Of a stretch of 64,000 nucleotides of DNA, positions 16,625-25,719 are shown piece after piece. The first letter of the stretch is position 1. The number at the start of each line of letters is the position of its first letter. Both the position numbers and the translations under genes were made by a program. This DNA comes from JBEEFP01 sp041166085 (lineage in GTDB: Bacteria > Actinomycetota > Acidimicrobiia > Acidimicrobiales > JAFATL01): NCBI GenBank assembly GCA_041166085.1, contig JBEEFP010000089.1, forward strand, positions 62,001 to 126,000, written 5' to 3'. A model generated the notes under the pieces. That model saw nothing but the letters and a program-made list of their open reading frames with translations. It searched no databases and was not told where the DNA came from.

Positions 16625-17660
16625 GTCCCGCACGGCTGGTATCGCGCTGGTCCTGATGGCCCTCAGCGCGGGCTGCGTGCATGCTGGCGATCCCAGCGTC
16701 GGTGTGAAGACGGTCGCGGCCGACATCATCTTCGGCGTCGCACCCAAGACGGTGTCACCGGTCCCGAACACCGGTCCCCTCACCGAGCCGGCGCAGCCCT
16801 TCAACGACGGGGATCTCCTGCCCGCCGATGCTCCCGATCGCAACCTGGCAAAGCCCAAGGCCCCGACCCGCGCTGGCGCAGCGCCGCTCTGCCGCGAGGC
16901 CACGGTGAACGACGTTCCTGGCGAGCAGAGCCCCGACACGGTGACCACCCAGCGGCCAACGGTCGGTACGTACCTCTGGAAGCGGGCAGGGAGCCAGAAG
17001 ATCGCCACTGCCCCTGGCAAGACCTTCGATAGCCCGATCGGCGGCTACGAAGACCGGCTGGTGAAAAACGTCACGGAGACGGCCGCCCCGCCCGGCACCA
17101 AGGACAGCTACTTCGAGTACGAGACCGTGCAGAAGGATCTGGGCGGCAACATCGCGACGACGCATTGGCGGGTTCGCCCGAACGCCTTGAACCGAGCGGT
17201 GTTCGCGCCCAACGTCGGTGACGTGAACACCAACGTCGGCCAGCCCGACCGGGGCCTGTCGATGACGGGGGTAGACGTGCGGACGACCAAGGGCGACACC
17301 GTGCCGGCGTTCAGCCCCCGCTCGCCGCTCCTCTTTCTGCCTCTTCCGATCACGGCCGGGAACAAGTGGTCCTCGCAGTCCGTCGATTCGCGGTCGCTCG
17401 CGACCCTGCAGATCGACGGGGGCGTGGTCGGCCACACCAACGTGGACGCGTGCGGAACGCTGCTCGACGGCTGGCTCGTGCAGTCCACGCTCACGTACTC
17501 GGACGGCAGCACCACCGAGACCAGCGTTTACAACTACGTCGTCGCTCTCCAATACGGCGCTTTGATCATTGGAGAGCACACCGAAGCACCGAAGGACAAC
17601 CCGACCCTGGTCACTGACTTCAACATCGGCCAGGTCTCACCGAGGCCGCTGCCGAGCTGA
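16596..17660 (+). CDS. Exported lipoprotein of unknown family
   Basis: This 354-residue protein has a lipoprotein signal ending in ALSAGC, a proline-rich linker to about residue 100, and a beta-rich extracellular domain with two cysteines that could form a disulfide. A GGGAGAGG ribosome-binding site seven bases before the ATG fixes the start, which lies inside the 3' end of the TgpA-like gene. It is followed within five bases by the transporter permease, so an accessory role in that transporter or in the MoxR complex is likely. No family recognised. Confidence 0.65.
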   Translation: MLSLRPRRPESRTAGIALVLMALSAGCVHAGDPSVGVKTVAADIIFGVAPKTVSPVPNTGPLTEPAQPFNDGDLLPADAPDRNLAKPKAPTRAGAAPLCREATVNDVPGEQSPDTVTTQRPTVGTYLWKRAGSQKIATAPGKTFDSPIGGYEDRLVKNVTETAAPPGTKDSYFEYETVQKDLGGNIATTHWRVRPNALNRAVFAPNVGDVNTNVGQPDRGLSMTGVDVRTTKGDTVPAFSPRSPLLFLPLPITAGNKWSSQSVDSRSLATLQIDGGVVGHTNVDACGTLLDGWLVQSTLTYSDGSTTETSVYNYVVALQYGALIIGEHTEAPKDNPTLVTDFNIGQVSPRPLPS

Positions 17661-17665
17661 CCACC

Positions 17666-19975
17666 ATGCTGACTTCAGTTCTCCCTCCCAACTCGAACCG
17701 ACGCAGCCTCGCCTTGGGCGCGGGGGTCGCCCTCGTGCTGCTCGCGTTCACGCAGCTGTACCTGAAGACGCCGGTCGGCATCCTGTTCCTGGCCCTGACC
17801 GTCGGCATGGTGGGGTCGCTCACCGCCGCAGGCATCGTCCTCATCTACAGGACGCAGCGGTTCGTGAACTTCTCACAGGCCGCCATCGGGGGCGCCGGCG
17901 CGGTCGTCTGCTTCAACCTGATGCAGTTCCGCGGCTTCCCGTTCATCGTGGCCTTCGTCGTCGGACTCGTCATCGCGACTCTCGTCGGTCTCATCGTCGA
18001 GTTCGGCATCATCAAGCGCTTCTTCAACCAGCCGCGGTTGGTCCTGACCGTCATCAGCATCGCGTTGGCCGAGGGACTGCCCGGCGGGGCCCAGGCGACG
18101 CTTCGCCAACTCATTCCGTTCGTCTTCCCCGATCAGAAGACCTCGAGTCTCCTCGACCAGTTGGGCGCGTTCACACCCAAGCTGCCGTACGAGGGATTCA
18201 CCTTCCACGTCGGTTCACTGAGCCTCCCCTTCGGCTTCCGGCACATCTTCGCCATCGACGCCGCCATCCTCGCCCTGCTGGTGCTGGCTGCGTTCTTCCG
18301 CTTCACGCGTGCCGGAGTCGCTGTTCGGGGTGTGGCCGAGAACGCCGACCGGGCCCGGCTCCTCGGCATCAGTGTCGGCTCGATGTCGACACTGGTCTGG
18401 ATGCTCGCGGCGTTCCTGTCCGGCGTCGGCGTCATCCTCGCGAGCACGCTGACGACGGTGGCCGCAGCCACCGGCGCCGGGCCCGGCCTCCTGCTTCCCG
18501 CCCTGGCCGCCGCGGTGCTGGCGAAGATGCGGAGCATCCCCGTGGCAGTGGCGGCATCGGTCGGGATCGCAGTCGTCGAGCAGTCCGTCAACTTCACCAA
18601 GCCCGAGCACAACAGCCTCGTGCCAGTCGGTTTGCTGCTTGTCATCGTCGTCGGACTCGTGCTGCAGCGGCGCCGGGGCGGGCGCAGTGAGGGCGACGCC
18701 GAATCCACATGGCAGGCGACGGCCGAGCAGCGGGCCGTACCGCGCGAGATGCTCGCCGTTCCCGGCGTCCGGTTCGGGCGCCTGGCCATCATCGCCCTCG
18801 GTGTCCTCGGCGTCGTTGCCTTCCCGTTCTTCGCATCGACCGGGTTGACCAACACGGGCAGCGTCATTGCCATCACGGGCATCGTCGGCGTATCGCTCGT
18901 GGTGCTCACTGGTTGGGCCGGCCAGGCCAGTCTCGGGCAATTCGGCTTCGTGGCCATCGGTGCCGTCGTCGGGGGCTCGCTGATCGGTCGGGCCCACGTG
19001 CCGTTCCTGCTGGCGTTCCTCATCGTGCCCGTCATCGTCGGCGCGATCGCAGTTGTGGTCGGGCTGCCCGCCCTCCGCATCAAGGGGCTCTTCCTCGCGG
19101 TGACCACATTCGCTTTCGCCGTTGCCGTGAGCACCGCCTTGTTCGAGCAGAAGTACTTCAGCTGGCTGCTGCCCGACGCCGTCCCGCGGCCCAGGCTGTT
19201 CCTGATCGATCTGCAGAGCGAGCGCAGCATGTACTTCCTCTGCCTGGTCTGTCTGGCGGTCACCGTGGTCCTCGTCAGCAACCTCCGCCGGAGCCGGTTC
19301 GGCCGGATCCTGATCGCAGCCCGTGAGAACGAGCCGAACCTGCAGTCATTCGGCGTCAACCTGGTGCGGACCAAGCTGATGGCGTTCGCGGTGTCCGGTG
19401 CGTTGTGCGGGTTCGCCGGCGTGCTCCTGGCCATCCAGCAGCAAGCGGTCACCGGCGCGTCCTTCGGCTCGACCGCGAGCATCGACGTCTTCCTCTACAG
19501 CGTGCTCGGCGGCGTGGGTTCGATCCCGGGTGTGCTGCTCGGGATCATCTTCCGCGGTGTCACACAGGACATCGTCCACTCTGACTTCCTGCGGCCCATC
19601 ATCGGCCCGGGCGGTCTGCTGCTGATCCTCTACATCGCGCCTGGCGGGCTCATCTCGATCGTGAACCAGATGCGGGACGCGGCGTTGCGGATCATCGCTC
19701 AGCGCCGTCAGATGATCGTGCCCAGCCTGTTCGCCGACATGGACCCCGACGCGCTGGCGGCCCGGCTCATTCCCTTGGCCGAGCCCGACCCCAATGCCGG
19801 CCTCGGCACGCTGCCCTCGGGCCAAAGGTTCCAACGTCCGTCCGAGCTGTATCCATGGCGGCGGGCCGACGCCCCTGCCGTGCAGCGGGCCCCAGCGGGC
19901 GCCCTCACGCCAGGCATCGGCAACGGAGACGACGGGGCCTTGACCACCAGCGGCGCGCGGCCGGGAGGCGAGTGA
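17666..19975 (+). CDS. Branched-chain amino-acid-type ABC permease, LivH-LivM fusion
   Basis: Two Liv-type permeases are joined in one 769-residue chain. The LivH-like half (residues about 1-340) has GIVLIYRTQRFVNFSQAAIG and AENADRARLLGI; the LivM-like half (about 370-680) has LTGWAGQASLGQFGFVAIG and AARENEPNLQSFGVN, the loops that contact the ATPases. A hydrophilic, Pro/Gly-rich tail of about 80 residues follows. It would form the membrane pore of an importer-type ABC transporter. The partner ATPases are in the next gene, one base downstream. Substrate is not necessarily an amino acid. Confidence 0.85.
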   Translation: MLTSVLPPNSNRRSLALGAGVALVLLAFTQLYLKTPVGILFLALTVGMVGSLTAAGIVLIYRTQRFVNFSQAAIGGAGAVVCFNLMQFRGFPFIVAFVVGLVIATLVGLIVEFGIIKRFFNQPRLVLTVISIALAEGLPGGAQATLRQLIPFVFPDQKTSSLLDQLGAFTPKLPYEGFTFHVGSLSLPFGFRHIFAIDAAILALLVLAAFFRFTRAGVAVRGVAENADRARLLGISVGSMSTLVWMLAAFLSGVGVILASTLTTVAAATGAGPGLLLPALAAAVLAKMRSIPVAVAASVGIAVVEQSVNFTKPEHNSLVPVGLLLVIVVGLVLQRRRGGRSEGDAESTWQATAEQRAVPREMLAVPGVRFGRLAIIALGVLGVVAFPFFASTGLTNTGSVIAITGIVGVSLVVLTGWAGQASLGQFGFVAIGAVVGGSLIGRAHVPFLLAFLIVPVIVGAIAVVVGLPALRIKGLFLAVTTFAFAVAVSTALFEQKYFSWLLPDAVPRPRLFLIDLQSERSMYFLCLVCLAVTVVLVSNLRRSRFGRILIAARENEPNLQSFGVNLVRTKLMAFAVSGALCGFAGVLLAIQQQAVTGASFGSTASIDVFLYSVLGGVGSIPGVLLGIIFRGVTQDIVHSDFLRPIIGPGGLLLILYIAPGGLISIVNQMRDAALRIIAQRRQMIVPSLFADMDPDALAARLIPLAEPDPNAGLGTLPSGQRFQRPSELYPWRRADAPAVQRAPAGALTPGIGNGDDGALTTSGARPGGE

Positions 19976-19976
19976 C

Positions 19977-22900
19977 GTGAAGACGACGGACCCAAACGAG
20001 CCCGAAGGCGACCTCAACGACGCGCCGTCGCCGGTGGTGAACGCCGAGCGTCGTGAGACCGGCCGCTCGTCGTTGCGCAAGATCCTGGGCGAGGCGAGTG
20101 ACTGGAGCGAGCTGAGGCGTACGCCCTACGGCCTCGTCCCCGTGGTGATCCTCGGCCTCATCATCTTCTTCCAGTCGTTCGACTCGGCCATCTTCACGGC
20201 CGCCGCGCCTGAGATCCGGCGTGACCTCGAGATCAACATCCGCTCGCTGATCAGCGCCCTCGTCACGGTGAGCGTGCTCGCGACGTTCGGGCTGATCATC
20301 GTCGCCTACTACGTCGACCGGAAGAAGCGGGTGCCCTTCGTCGCCGTCGGCACGATCATCTCCGGGATCTTCTCCTTCCTCACCGGTCGCGGCACCGGGA
20401 TCACAACGGTTGGCGGAGCGCTTGTTGTCGACAGCGTGTCCGAGGCGGTGAGCAACGTCCCCATCAATTCACTGATGGCCGACTACTACCCACCTGAGGT
20501 GCGGGGCAAGGCGTTCGCGGCCTACGGGCTCTTGCCGCGCCTCAGCCGCGTGATCGTCCCGGTGGTTGTGGGCGGCCTGATCTCACTCGGTGGGTGGCGC
20601 CTGCCCTACAGCATCTTCTGGCTTCCACTCATCGTGATGGGCATCGTGGCCTGGCGGCGGCTGCGCGAGCCGGTGCGGGGCTACATGGAGCGCAAGGCGC
20701 TAGGGGCGGACGACGACGCGGCACTCGTCGCCGAGGAACCGGTGTCGCTCGGCGAGGCATGGCGGACCAACTGGTCGATCCGCACGGTGCGCCGACTGTT
20801 CATCGCTACCGCCATCGACGACGGCGGCGCCTCGGTCTTCGGCTTCTTCTTCATCTTCTTCCTGGCCGAGAAGTACCACTTGAGCGCGTGGGAAAGGGGC
20901 TTGATCTTCAGCTTCTCCGGCGTGTTCGCGCTGGCCGGCGGCTACCTGGGCGGCGGGCTGGTCGACAGCTTGCTGCGTCGCCGGCCGAGTCGGGTGCTGA
21001 GCTTCCGTGGCATCGCCGGAGTCGTGCAGGCTTTCGTGTTCCTGCTCATCGCAGCGGGCCCGCCGCTCTGGGTCCTGGTCGCGCTGTTCTCGGTCTTCAG
21101 CTTCCTCTTCGGACTCACCGCGCCAGCGGCGTCGGCGATCTTCGCCCAGGTCTTCCCGCCCCACGTGCGCTCGACAGGGTTCGCGCTTCAAGGGTTGGCG
21201 ACGCTGCCGGGCACGCTCATCGTCTTCCCCTTGGGGGGCGCAGTGGCGGAAAAGAGCGGGAATCAGGCCGCGTTGTTCTTCGCTGTTCCCTTCCTCATCG
21301 TGGGCGCCATCGTGGCCGCGACCGCCGCGGGCTTCCTCGAGGCGGACATGCGCAGCTCGTTTGCCTCGGCCATCGCCGGCGAGGAGTGGCGCCGTACCAA
21401 GCGGGCCAACCTGGCCAAGCTGCTGGTGTGCCGTGACGTCGACGTTGCCTACGACGGCGTGCAGGTGCTCTTCGGTGTCGACTTCGACGTCGACGAAGGC
21501 GAGATCGTCGCTCTGCTGGGCACGAACGGTGCGGGCAAGTCGACGCTGCTGCGTGCAATAAGCGGCACGACCGAAGCAGCGAGCGGGGCGGTCGTCTTCG
21601 ACGGACGCGACATCACCCACATGCCCCCACACGAGATCGCCCAACGTGGCGTCATCCACATGCCGGGCGGCAAGGGCGTCTTCCCCGGTCTCTCTGTCCG
21701 GGAGAACCTCATGCTCGGTCTGTGGATGATCGAGGAGCGGGACGACGCCGAGGCGCGCCTCCACGAGGTCTTCGACGTCTTCCCTGGCCTCAGGGACAGG
21801 CTGGACGTGGCGGCGGGTGCGCTGTCGGGCGGCGAGCAGCAGCAGCTGTCGCTCGCGCAAGCGTTCATGGCCAAGCCAAGACTGCTGCTCATCGACGAAC
21901 TGTCCCTCGGGCTCTCTCCCGCGGTCGTGGGCGAGCTGCTCGACGTTGTCCGCGAGATCCACCGGCGCGGGACCACGATCGTGATCGTCGAGCAGTCGGT
22001 GAACGTGGCCCTCACCCTCGCCGACAAGGCGGTGTTCATGGAGAAGGGCGAGGTGAAGTTCGTCGGCGCGACCGCGGACCTCCTTCGCCGCTCCGACATC
22101 CTGCGTGCCGTGTACGTGAAGGGCACCGGGTCACTCACCGACGGGGCACCCGCGGCCGCCATGCGCAGCGAGCGGGAGCGCCGTCTCATCGAGAACGACC
22201 AGGCCCGGCCCGTCCTCGAAGTCAACGACCTCGTCAAGACCTACGGCGGCGTGACCGCCGTCGACGGCGTGAGCTTTGCGTTGCGGGAGGGTGAGTCGTT
22301 GGGGCTCATCGGACCCAACGGCTCCGGGAAGACGACCACCTTCGACCTCATCAGCGGATACCAGAGCCCGGACAGTGGGTCCGTCACGTACGAAGGGGTG
22401 GACGTGACCCGGATGTCGCCCGACGACCGGGCGCGGCGGAAGCTCGTGCGCCGGTTCCAGGACGCCCGCCTCTTCCCGTCGCTCACCGTCTTCGAGACGA
22501 TCCTCGTCGCTCTCGACCAGCAGGCCGAGCTCAGGAGCAACACGTTGAGCGCGCTGGGTCTTCCCCAGGCGCGCCGCTCCGAGCGGCGGCTCCGGCTGCG
22601 GGCCGACCGCCTCATCGAGCTGTTGGACCTGGGCGCCTACCAGGACAAGTTCGTGCGCGAGCTGTCGACCGGCCTGCGACGGGTCGCCGACCTGGCGTGC
22701 GTGCTGGCGGCTGAGCCGAGGGTGCTCCTCCTCGACGAGCCGTCATCCGGCATCGCCCAGGCCGAGGCCGAGGGACTGGCCCCATTGCTCAGGCGCATTC
22801 GATTCGAGACCGGTTGCAGCCTGCTCGTGATCGAGCACGACATGCCGCTGATCTCGGCGGTGGCCGACGAGCTCATCGCCATGGACCAGGGCGTGATCAT

Positions 22901-23003
22901 GACGCGTGGCACGCCGGACGAAGTCCTCAATGACGAGCGCGTCATCGCGTCGTACCTCGGTGGCTCAGAAGCCGCCATTCGTAGATCGGGACTCTTGACA
23001 TGA
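19977..23003 (+). CDS. MFS transporter domain fused to LivF- and LivG-type ABC ATPases
   Basis: The 1008-residue protein has three parts. Residues about 50-460 are a major-facilitator-like membrane domain (conserved VDRKKRVPFV loop, about 12 segments). Residues 481-730 are a LivF-like ATPase (GTNGAGKST at about 515, LSGGEQQQLSLA, LLIDELSLGLSP). Residues 744-1005 are a LivG-like ATPase (GPNGSGKTT at about 778, LSTGLRRVADLA, LLLDEPSSGIAQ, IEHDM). All key ATPase motifs are intact. GGGAGG precedes the GTG start. Together with the LivH-LivM fusion it makes a complete transporter in two polypeptides. Why an MFS domain is attached is unknown. Confidence 0.85.
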   Translation: MKTTDPNEPEGDLNDAPSPVVNAERRETGRSSLRKILGEASDWSELRRTPYGLVPVVILGLIIFFQSFDSAIFTAAAPEIRRDLEINIRSLISALVTVSVLATFGLIIVAYYVDRKKRVPFVAVGTIISGIFSFLTGRGTGITTVGGALVVDSVSEAVSNVPINSLMADYYPPEVRGKAFAAYGLLPRLSRVIVPVVVGGLISLGGWRLPYSIFWLPLIVMGIVAWRRLREPVRGYMERKALGADDDAALVAEEPVSLGEAWRTNWSIRTVRRLFIATAIDDGGASVFGFFFIFFLAEKYHLSAWERGLIFSFSGVFALAGGYLGGGLVDSLLRRRPSRVLSFRGIAGVVQAFVFLLIAAGPPLWVLVALFSVFSFLFGLTAPAASAIFAQVFPPHVRSTGFALQGLATLPGTLIVFPLGGAVAEKSGNQAALFFAVPFLIVGAIVAATAAGFLEADMRSSFASAIAGEEWRRTKRANLAKLLVCRDVDVAYDGVQVLFGVDFDVDEGEIVALLGTNGAGKSTLLRAISGTTEAASGAVVFDGRDITHMPPHEIAQRGVIHMPGGKGVFPGLSVRENLMLGLWMIEERDDAEARLHEVFDVFPGLRDRLDVAAGALSGGEQQQLSLAQAFMAKPRLLLIDELSLGLSPAVVGELLDVVREIHRRGTTIVIVEQSVNVALTLADKAVFMEKGEVKFVGATADLLRRSDILRAVYVKGTGSLTDGAPAAAMRSERERRLIENDQARPVLEVNDLVKTYGGVTAVDGVSFALREGESLGLIGPNGSGKTTTFDLISGYQSPDSGSVTYEGVDVTRMSPDDRARRKLVRRFQDARLFPSLTVFETILVALDQQAELRSNTLSALGLPQARRSERRLRLRADRLIELLDLGAYQDKFVRELSTGLRRVADLACVLAAEPRVLLLDEPSSGIAQAEAEGLAPLLRRIRFETGCSLLVIEHDMPLISAVADELIAMDQGVIMTRGTPDEVLNDERVIASYLGGSEAAIRRSGLLT

Positions 23004-23512
23004 CGCAACGCCGGCTGCTGGCCGTTGTCCTTCTCGTTGCACTTGCAGCCGCGGGCTGCGGGAAGAAGTCCGAGGTCGGCACGGGTGTCGACCTCAACAA
23101 GGTGAAGGGCGGCGGTACCTGCCGCGTGGGCGAGTGCACCACGACGACGGCGCCACCGGTCACCGCTGCGCCCACGACCGCCAAGCCGGCCGCGCCCGTG
23201 ACGCGCGCGCCCGCGGTCACCGCGGCGCCGACGGTGAAGAACACCCAGCCCGCGGCCGCCGGTCAAACGGTGTCCATCACCGCGTCGGGCTTCGAGCCGC
23301 CGAACGTGCGCCTCTACCTGGGTCAGACCGTCAAGTACACGAACGCCGACAGCCAGGCCCGGTCGGTGCAGGCCAACGACGGCTCGTTCTCGTCCGGTGA
23401 CCTCGCACCCGGGGCCAGCTGGACGTTCACCGGGTCGAGGCCCGGCCGTTGGGACATCAGCGACGGCTCGCGTCCGTTCGTCGTCGGGAGCATCGAGGTC
23501 CTGGCCCGATGA
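23000..23512 (+). CDS. Lipoprotein with cupredoxin-like domain lacking copper ligands
   Basis: A lipobox (LAAAGC) is followed by a Thr/Pro/Ala-rich linker and a C-terminal domain of about 85 residues with the cupredoxin pattern (ITASGFEPPNVRLYLGQTV, then SVQANDGSFSSGDLAPG). The copper site residues are missing: the first histidine position reads QARSVQA, and the final loop reads WDISDGSRPF instead of Cys-x-x-His-x-x-x-x-Met. It is likely a binding or structural domain. The ATG overlaps the stop of the MFS-ABC gene (ATGA), so it is translated with the transporter. Confidence 0.7.
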   Translation: MTQRRLLAVVLLVALAAAGCGKKSEVGTGVDLNKVKGGGTCRVGECTTTTAPPVTAAPTTAKPAAPVTRAPAVTAAPTVKNTQPAAAGQTVSITASGFEPPNVRLYLGQTVKYTNADSQARSVQANDGSFSSGDLAPGASWTFTGSRPGRWDISDGSRPFVVGSIEVLAR

Positions 23513-24024
23513 TGCTGCGGCGCGCCACGAGCGCGCTCGTGGCCCTGGCCGCCCTCGCGGGCGCTGGCGCGTGCACCGACGTGAAGGCGGCCGAGCGCGC
23601 GGCGGCGACCACCAAGGTCAAGCCCATCGACGCGGGCAAGATCCCATCGGAGATCCTGGGGCTCAAAGTGTCGCCGGAGACGGTGAAGGACCTCAGCTCG
23701 TCACACGGTGCCTACGTCGACCAGGCCGCGTTGTACGGACTCCGCCAGGGTGACCTGCTCGAGGCCACGTTGCAGCTCACTCGCTTCAACGACGCGGCAA
23801 AGCCGACGCAGCGCGACTTCCAGCAGCGCATCATCGCCAAGCTCGGTGGCTCCGTGCCTCGGCCCGTGCGCATGGGCACGCAGACCGTCTACTTCACCAC
23901 CGCGGCCAAACAGACGCTCGCCATCTGGTTCAAGGGCCGGATGCTGTATGTGCTCTCGGCTCGGGAGGACTACGCCTTCCCACGCTCGCTCGTGCGCGCC
24001 GCGCTGGAGATCCCGAGCTCGTGA
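23509..24024 (+). CDS. Small exported lipoprotein, family not recognised
   Basis: The 171-residue protein has a short lipoprotein signal ending in AGAGAC and a compact domain with alternating helices and strands (LLEATLQLTRF, TQTVYFTTAAKQTLAIWFKG). Start ATG 23509 overlaps the previous stop; a second ATG follows directly at 23512. It is the second of four consecutive lipoprotein genes downstream of the transporter fusion, all joined by overlaps or short gaps, and so is likely a subunit of the same envelope assembly. Function unknown. Confidence 0.65.
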   Translation: MMLRRATSALVALAALAGAGACTDVKAAERAAATTKVKPIDAGKIPSEILGLKVSPETVKDLSSSHGAYVDQAALYGLRQGDLLEATLQLTRFNDAAKPTQRDFQQRIIAKLGGSVPRPVRMGTQTVYFTTAAKQTLAIWFKGRMLYVLSAREDYAFPRSLVRAALEIPSS

Positions 24025-25196
24025 AGCGCGTCTGCATCCTCGTCGTCGTGGTCCTGGTGGCCGCATCGTTCACCGGCTGCGGCCGGCGCAACAAGGAGCG
24101 TGACGACGCGTTGAAGGCTGTGCGTGCCACCCAGCTGCTCGCGCGCAAGGTCGCCTTCACCCAGAAGGCGTCCGGCGTGAAGATGGAGGTCGTCGGCACC
24201 ATTGCCGACGACTTCCGGTACTCAGCCCGGTTGAAGGTCGACGGCCAGCCGCTTCTGGAGGAGGTGTACGACGACGACGCGCTGGCGCTCCGGATCACGA
24301 ACGGTGACCGCCTCACAGCGGCGCTTGCCGCCTCGACGGCCCCGAGCGTGACCGGCGACCCGGCGGCTGACTCGGTGCTCCAGCGCCATGGCTGGGTGGT
24401 GGACCGTTCAGGCGCCCCTCCGTTGCAGGTCACAGGACGCACGGGTCCGGTCGCTGGCCGCGATCCGGTGGACGAGGCGTTCCGTTACCTGCAGTTCGTC
24501 GAGAAGGCGATCGCGGAGTCCGACGGCGTCGTGAAGTACTCGGCCGACTCGATCGACTACAAGCCGTCCGAGGATCCGTTCCCGCGACCGGGGGACAAGA
24601 GCGGCGTCGACCGTTACGACCTCCTGCGGCCGCGGATCCCCCGTCCCGCAGACCAGACGCAGGCGGGCGGCACGCAGGGATCCAACGCACCGACGGAACG
24701 GCATTACCGCAAGCTCTCGATCTACGTCCGGAACGGGCGTGTGTTCCGCATCCTCGAGGACACCCAGTTCGCCGAGCGGCTCAAGGACACGGTCGGGTGG
24801 GTGCGAGCCAGCCTCAAGGCGCAGAATGTGGATGCGAGCACGAGAGCGGCGTTCGACGAGGCGGCCCGCTCGCCCGACAAGGCGAAGTTCGAGGGCGAGC
24901 TGCTCCGAGCCCTCAACACCGCCAACCACATCACGGGGGAATCGTCGATCCGGTTCCGCACCGTGTCCGTCAGCTTCAGCGATCTCGGCCGGCCCAATCA
25001 GGTGTCGCTTCCAACCGATGCCGTGCCAGGTCGCCTGACCGCGTTCTTCGGTTCAGGGTCGGGCTCTACGACAGGCACTCCAGGCGACCCGGGCATCCCC
25101 GGGATCCCTGGCATTCCCGGCGTCGGCGAGACGACCACGACGGTGCCCGCGGCCACCGAGCCACCCGGTACCTCGACGACGCTCTCGCCCGGATAA
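24021..25196 (+). CDS. Exported lipoprotein with a short collagen-like tract
   Basis: The 391-residue protein starts with GTG overlapping the previous stop (GTGA) and has a lipobox (ASFTGC). The body resembles lipid-binding actinobacterial lipoproteins: VVGTIADDFRYSARLKVDG and IYVRNGRVFRILED suggest a half-barrel of beta strands. Near residue 350 there is a Gly-x-Pro run (GDPGIPGIPGIPG) followed by a Thr-rich tail ending in TTLSPG. It belongs to the lipoprotein string of the first Liv locus. Function unknown. Confidence 0.65.
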   Translation: MKRVCILVVVVLVAASFTGCGRRNKERDDALKAVRATQLLARKVAFTQKASGVKMEVVGTIADDFRYSARLKVDGQPLLEEVYDDDALALRITNGDRLTAALAASTAPSVTGDPAADSVLQRHGWVVDRSGAPPLQVTGRTGPVAGRDPVDEAFRYLQFVEKAIAESDGVVKYSADSIDYKPSEDPFPRPGDKSGVDRYDLLRPRIPRPADQTQAGGTQGSNAPTERHYRKLSIYVRNGRVFRILEDTQFAERLKDTVGWVRASLKAQNVDASTRAAFDEAARSPDKAKFEGELLRALNTANHITGESSIRFRTVSVSFSDLGRPNQVSLPTDAVPGRLTAFFGSGSGSTTGTPGDPGIPGIPGIPGVGETTTTVPAATEPPGTSTTLSPG

Positions 25197-25203
25197 TCGG
25201 CGG

Positions 25204-25719
25204 GTGAGGCGATCGAGGTGCCTCGTCGCCGTGCTCGCAATGATCGCTTTGGTCGGCGGATGTCAGCGCCAACCGACGTCAGCGTCGATCCTCGACGGTC
25301 GCGCGCGGGTGCCCGATGCCGAGGGGGTGGTGACGGCGGTGACGCTGCGAAGCGTCACCCTCGACGGCGGTCGGTCGTACGACGTGAGCCGGCAGCTCGA
25401 GAGCTTCTCGGTCTACAACGGTGCGCCGACCGCGCTCTTGGCCAAGCGGGGTCAGTACGTGCAGGTCGGCGTGCGGGCCGGCAAGGTGGTGTGGATCCAG
25501 TCCTTTGGGACGCCAGTCGGTGATCCGCCAGCGGTCGTCTTCACGGGAGAGCTGTTGTCCCGCATCGGGTCGCGTCTGCGTTTCAGCGGCGGCGCAACGC
25601 TGCGGCTGGCCGACGGCGTGCAACCGCCCCCCGTCGGTGACCTCGAGTGCGTGATCGCACCACGCCGTCACGCGGTGGTCGGCTACAGCGTGCTCAGCGG
25701 CGCCGCGAGCGGAGCGTGA
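25204..25719 (+). CDS. Small exported lipoprotein, OB-like beta-barrel suspected
   Basis: A GTG start, signal peptide and lipobox (ALVGGC) lead into about 145 residues dominated by beta strands (GVVTAVTLRSVTLDGGRSYDV, KRGQYVQVGVRAGKVVWIQ), a pattern typical of a small OB-like barrel. It is the last gene of the lipoprotein string. Its final 26 bases overlap the 3' end of the convergent membrane-protein gene. Function unknown. Confidence 0.6.
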   Translation: MRRSRCLVAVLAMIALVGGCQRQPTSASILDGRARVPDAEGVVTAVTLRSVTLDGGRSYDVSRQLESFSVYNGAPTALLAKRGQYVQVGVRAGKVVWIQSFGTPVGDPPAVVFTGELLSRIGSRLRFSGGATLRLADGVQPPPVGDLECVIAPRRHAVVGYSVLSGAASGA

